Of a stretch of 7,754 bases of DNA, positions 5,707 through 7,754 are shown one piece after another. Below the pieces are notes generated by a model, which worked only from the letters and a program-made list of their open reading frames with translations, was not told the DNA's origin and made no database searches. The position numbers and the translations under genes are program-made. The stretch is from Niveispirillum sp. (lineage in GTDB: Bacteria > Pseudomonadota > Alphaproteobacteria > Azospirillales > Azospirillaceae): NCBI GenBank assembly GCA_016463045.1, contig JAEMSB010000205.1:1-7754 (forward strand), written 5' to 3'. Position 1 is the first letter of the stretch, and each line of letters opens with the position of its first letter.

Positions 5707-7428
5707 TCACTCCCGTCGCGGAACCTTGGGAAACCCGTCACATGCAATGCATTCCACAGCGCTCGCCAGCATCTTCAGCGGCACCCCACTGCCGTACTGC
5801 GCGCCTACACCGGGCCGCGTATGGCCGGTCAGGGCGTCATGCACTTCCACACCCACCCCGGCGGCGCGCGCCATGTCTGTGAACTTGTGACGGAAGGAAT
5901 GGAATGTCAGGAGGCGGTCCTTCCGTTCATCCGCATCCACAAACCCGCAATCCTTCAGGAACCTGCTGAAAAACTTCGAGAATGCGGCGCCATATTCCCC
6001 ATGACGGTTCGGCGACAAATCGGGGAAAAGCTTTCCGCCGACCGTCTTCGCCCGCACAGCGTAGTCGATGAACCCGAGGTTACGCAGCGCCTCATGGACC
6101 GGCACCTTCCGGCGGGAACTCAGGTTCTTCAAATCCTTGTCCGCTGCCACTTTACCGGTCTCATCCAGGTTCGTCAGATCGATGACCCAGATGCCATCTA
6201 CCTGCCGCACGTCGGCAGCATCGGCCTGTGCCAACTCCTCAAGCCGCGCGCCGGTGTAAAGTGCCAGGACAGGCAGCCAGAACCGATGATCAGAAACAAG
6301 ATGCTCGCCGGAATCATTCAGTCGCGCGTCGGATTTGGCGCCGGTGAACAGCGGTGCAGAGAAGATGCGTTTGATGTCAGAATCGGAAAACGGCAGACGG
6401 TTTGGGATCAATGCGGCCCGCTTCGGCTTCGGCGGGATCAGACCTTCCATCGGGTTGTCGCCAATCAACCGACTACGCTTGGCCCAGGCCAGGACCGTCT
6501 GGATGATCGATAGGTTCTTCCGAATGGTCTTGGCGGCTAGGCGTTCGACGGCTTTGCCCTCGTAGAGCGCGATGAGTGCGGGCAGTGTCAACGCCCGATC
6601 CCCCCGCCGGGCAGGCCGTGCGGGCTTCTGTTTCATCGCGTCCTTGAAGCTACGGCAGTGTGCGGACGTGATCTTGGTCACCGGAAGGTCCGAGCCGACG
6701 ACCTCGACGAACTGACGAACAATCGACCTCACCTCATCGATCTGCCGCCCGCGCATTTCCACATCGCCAAGATAGCTTTCCATGGCCTGGGTGATCGTCG
6801 GCCCTACCGGCTCCGGTTCCGCCAGGACATGCGCGGGCAGGTCTTGGTAGTCTCCAGCGGCCCACGACAATCCACGAGTTGCCGCCAGCTTCAGGGATTC
6901 ACGATATCGGGCATGACCGAACTTGTATGCCGGGGAGGATGGGGCCGCCATGTACCCTCGGGCTTCAAGGAGAGTGGCCCAGCCCCGTTCGATTACGTCG
7001 GGGCCGTCAACCGGGTCTCCTGCTTCTGTGACCAGCTTGAGACGTAGGATTGCCATCTTGAGGGCAGCGTCCTGGTGCTGGGTGTCCAGCGCCGTCGCGA
7101 ATGCCAGCCGCTCCCTATGCTTCATGGCCTCATCGACAAGTTCAATGGCTGCGGCGGGCGTCAGCAGGGTACCGGGCAGAACCACCTCGCTCTGCTGCCT
7201 TGGCGGTGCGACTTGCCTCTTGGCGGCCAGAAATGCCGCCTGCACCCGATCATTGATCTGTCGCACGCGGATTTCGGCAATGTCCCTATCGGAAGTCCGA
7301 AGGGATTGGGTCCAATGAGTGCCTTTGCCGATGATGTGCTGAATAGCTGCCGGGATACCCCGACGGTAGTAAAAAACCGAATCACGCTGAATGGTGTGCT
7401 GCAATTTTCGACCAGCCAATTGATACAC
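5707..7428 (-). CDS. Tyrosine recombinase / integrase of the element
   Basis: A 573-codon site-specific recombinase expected to insert and excise the element at the adjacent tRNA-Ser. The C-terminal catalytic domain carries all expected residues: R395 in LYTGARLEEL, K434 in KDLKNLSSRRKVPV as the probable beta-hairpin lysine, H510-x-x-R513 in TFHSFRHKF, H536 in LTGHTRPG, and nucleophile Y545 in GAQYGSG. A core-binding (SAM-like) region spans about 210-325 (TITQAMESYL to AWAKRSRLIG). The N-terminus (VFYYRRGIPAAI, then SLRTSDRDIAEIR) matches the arm-type domain seen in long proteobacterial integrases (DUF6538-like). The protein is longer than the roughly 400 aa of P4-type integrases because of an extra helical segment at about 90-200. 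The start is uncertain: GTG 7428 abuts an AAAGGG with no spacing, while in-frame TTG 7419 lies 8 nt past AAAGGGG. TTG 7404 is also possible. Confidence 0.93.
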   Translation of the reverse strand: MYQLAGRKLQHTIQRDSVFYYRRGIPAAIQHIIGKGTHWTQSLRTSDRDIAEIRVRQINDRVQAAFLAAKRQVAPPRQQSEVVLPGTLLTPAAAIELVDEAMKHRERLAFATALDTQHQDAALKMAILRLKLVTEAGDPVDGPDVIERGWATLLEARGYMAAPSSPAYKFGHARYRESLKLAATRGLSWAAGDYQDLPAHVLAEPEPVGPTITQAMESYLGDVEMRGRQIDEVRSIVRQFVEVVGSDLPVTKITSAHCRSFKDAMKQKPARPARRGDRALTLPALIALYEGKAVERLAAKTIRKNLSIIQTVLAWAKRSRLIGDNPMEGLIPPKPKRAALIPNRLPFSDSDIKRIFSAPLFTGAKSDARLNDSGEHLVSDHRFWLPVLALYTGARLEELAQADAADVRQVDGIWVIDLTNLDETGKVAADKDLKNLSSRRKVPVHEALRNLGFIDYAVRAKTVGGKLFPDLSPNRHGEYGAAFSKFFSRFLKDCGFVDADERKDRLLTFHSFRHKFTDMARAAGVGVEVHDALTGHTRPGVGAQYGSGVPLKMLASAVECIACDGFPKVPRRE

Positions 7429-7440
7429 CCCTTTGATACA
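7420..7440. repeat. 8-bp direct repeat TTGATACA x2 at the integrase start
   Basis: TTGATACA occurs at 7420-7427 and again at 7433-7440, five bases apart. Read on the integrase strand these are TGTATCAA repeats. The upstream copy contains the candidate -10 box and the downstream copy covers the GTG start codon and the expected transcription start. They could be binding sites for the integrase (arm-type), an excisionase or a repressor. Confidence 0.55.
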
Positions 7441-7462
7441 GAGGGCGTCTTTCGGCAGTCAA
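7433..7462 (-). promoter_or_regulatory. Candidate promoter of the integrase gene
   Basis: On the minus strand TTGACT (7457-7462, five of six matches to the sigma-70-type -35) is followed after 18 bp by TATCAA (7433-7438, four of six matches to the -10). The transcription start predicted from this would fall near 7426, on the GTG start codon. The message would then be leaderless or begin translation at a downstream TTG. Confidence 0.5.
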
Positions 7463-7489
7463 TATTCTCAGGATTTCAGCATTCCTGCG

Positions 7490-7513
7490 CCTCTCGTGAG
7501 ATCACGAAAGAGG
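7490..7513 (-). other. Hairpin directly 3' of the tRNA
   Basis: On the minus strand CCTCT and CGTG pair with CACG and AGAGG (7509-7513/7490-7494 and 7503-7506/7495-7498), with a 2-nt bulge and a 4-nt loop. It starts one base after the CCA end of the tRNA. No U tract follows, so it may be a tRNA 3'-trailer structure or part of the recombination site rather than an efficient terminator. A second short dyad, CAGGA/TCCTG, lies at 7469-7487. Confidence 0.45.
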
Positions 7514-7514
7514 C

Positions 7515-7605
7515 TGGCGGAGGGGATGAGATTCGAACTCACGATACGCTTTTGACGTATACCCGCTTTCCAGGCGAGCGCCTTCAACCACTCGGCCACC
7601 CCTCC
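7515..7605 (-). tRNA. tRNA-Ser (anticodon GGA), integration site
   Basis: The minus strand encodes a complete class II tRNA. The acceptor stem GGAGGGG (7599-7605) pairs with CCCCTCC (7519-7525), followed by G73 and an encoded CCA (7515-7517). The D arm contains GGCCGAGTGGTTGAAGGCG, and the anticodon loop CTGGAAA gives anticodon GGA, closed by stem CTCGC/GCGGG. A long variable arm (ATACG/CGTAT around a 7-nt loop), diagnostic of Ser/Leu-type tRNAs, and a GTTCGAAT T loop follow. It decodes UCC and UCU. The gene is intact, as expected when an element restores the 3' half on integration. Confidence 0.96.
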
Positions 7606-7622
7606 GCACTGGATGGGCGCGG

Positions 7623-7651
7623 AACATAATGAGGTCGATCCGATCCCGCAA
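7623..7651 (-). promoter_or_regulatory. Candidate promoter of the tRNA-Ser gene
   Basis: On the minus strand TTGCGG (7646-7651) and TATGTT (7623-7628) are separated by exactly 17 bp and lie 18-46 bp upstream of the tRNA 5' end at 7605. Spacing and position suit a sigma-70-type tRNA promoter. The box matches are moderate (three and four of six). Confidence 0.5.
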
Positions 7652-7660
7652 GCTTTTTAA

Positions 7661-7754
7661 TCACCCCTGTTTGGGCATGGCGGACCGGCGTTGGGACAGC
7701 AGCTGGATCAAGGCCGTATCGCTGTGCGCCTCCAGGGTCAGCAGCGCCTGATAG
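7661..7754 (-). CDS. C-terminal 30 residues of an unrecognised host protein (5' end outside window)
   Basis: On the minus strand a frame is open from the right edge to TGA at 7661-7663 and reads YQALLTLEAHSDTALIQLLS, then QRRSAMPKQG. It has high G/C third positions and a helical, Leu-rich character, so it is probably the end of a real chromosomal gene. Too little is visible to name it. It ends 55 bp upstream of the tRNA on the same strand, beyond the element, and so should mark the host side of the junction. Confidence 0.6.
   Translation of the reverse strand, partial: YQALLTLEAHSDTALIQLLSQRRSAMPKQG

Larger units (their letters stand above)
1..7605. mobile_element. Integrative element at tRNA-Ser, integrase-proximal part (left end outside window)
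   Basis: A tyrosine recombinase gene starts 86 bp from the 3' end of a tRNA-Ser gene on the same strand, and a primase-helicase replication gene follows. Tyrosine recombinases of islands and satellite phages commonly use tRNA 3' ends as attachment sites and restore the tRNA with element DNA, so the element should run leftwards from inside the tRNA. The AT-rich unrecognised genes at 894-2176 fit cargo. The exact junction inside the tRNA cannot be fixed because I found no second copy of the tRNA 3' end here. It is also unproven that the genes left of 894 belong to the element. Coordinates given are therefore outer limits. Confidence 0.65.

Noticed and set aside
5527..6513. Plus-strand open frame (328 codons) opposite the integrase C-terminus
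   Set aside because: It is antisense to the catalytic domain that holds all integrase active-site residues, so it is a shadow frame.
1..7754. CRISPR array, insertion sequence or rRNA
   Set aside because: No regularly spaced repeats, no transposase frame with terminal inverted repeats, and no rRNA-like sequence were seen on either strand.

Overview
The window looks like the integrase-proximal part of an integrative genetic element inserted at a tRNA-Ser(GGA) gene of a GC-rich proteobacterium. I think an alphaproteobacterium is likely, from the GC-rich codon use, the style of the integrase N-terminus and the tRNA sequence, but this is an inference and not a proven assignment. The right end (about 7606-7754) is presumably host chromosome. 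It holds the tail of an unrecognised minus-strand gene and a plausible promoter for the tRNA.

The tRNA is read leftwards. Immediately past its 3' end, on the same strand, lies a long tyrosine recombinase (573 codons, all catalytic residues visible), then a small unrecognised gene (115 aa), a 379-bp gap rich in short dyads, and an 868-aa replication protein. The replication protein joins an archaeo-eukaryotic-type primase (PrimPol-like) domain to a superfamily-2-like helicase. Integrase next to a tRNA 3' end plus a primase-helicase is the core layout of autonomously replicating satellite- or P4-like elements and small integrative islands.

Beyond the replication gene the base composition changes. 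Two plus-strand genes (894-1355 and 1622-2176) and the spacer between them are visibly AT-rich: a 120-base block at 1381-1500 is about 31% GC by hand count, against about 68% in a 60-base block of the integrase. Neither protein is recognisable to me. They are separated by a clear Rho-independent terminator and behave like cargo acquired separately. Divergent from the first is a compact metallophosphoesterase (169-819, minus). It overlaps tail-to-tail by 33 bp with the end of a plus-strand gene that enters from the left edge.

I see no second copy of the tRNA 3' end in the window, so the far attachment site must lie to the left of base 1 if it exists. The best candidates for something undescribed are the unrecognised cargo pair, the primase-helicase with its neighbouring dyad cluster, and the control region of the integrase. 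There, a good promoter runs into the start codon and its -10 box is part of an 8-bp direct repeat.
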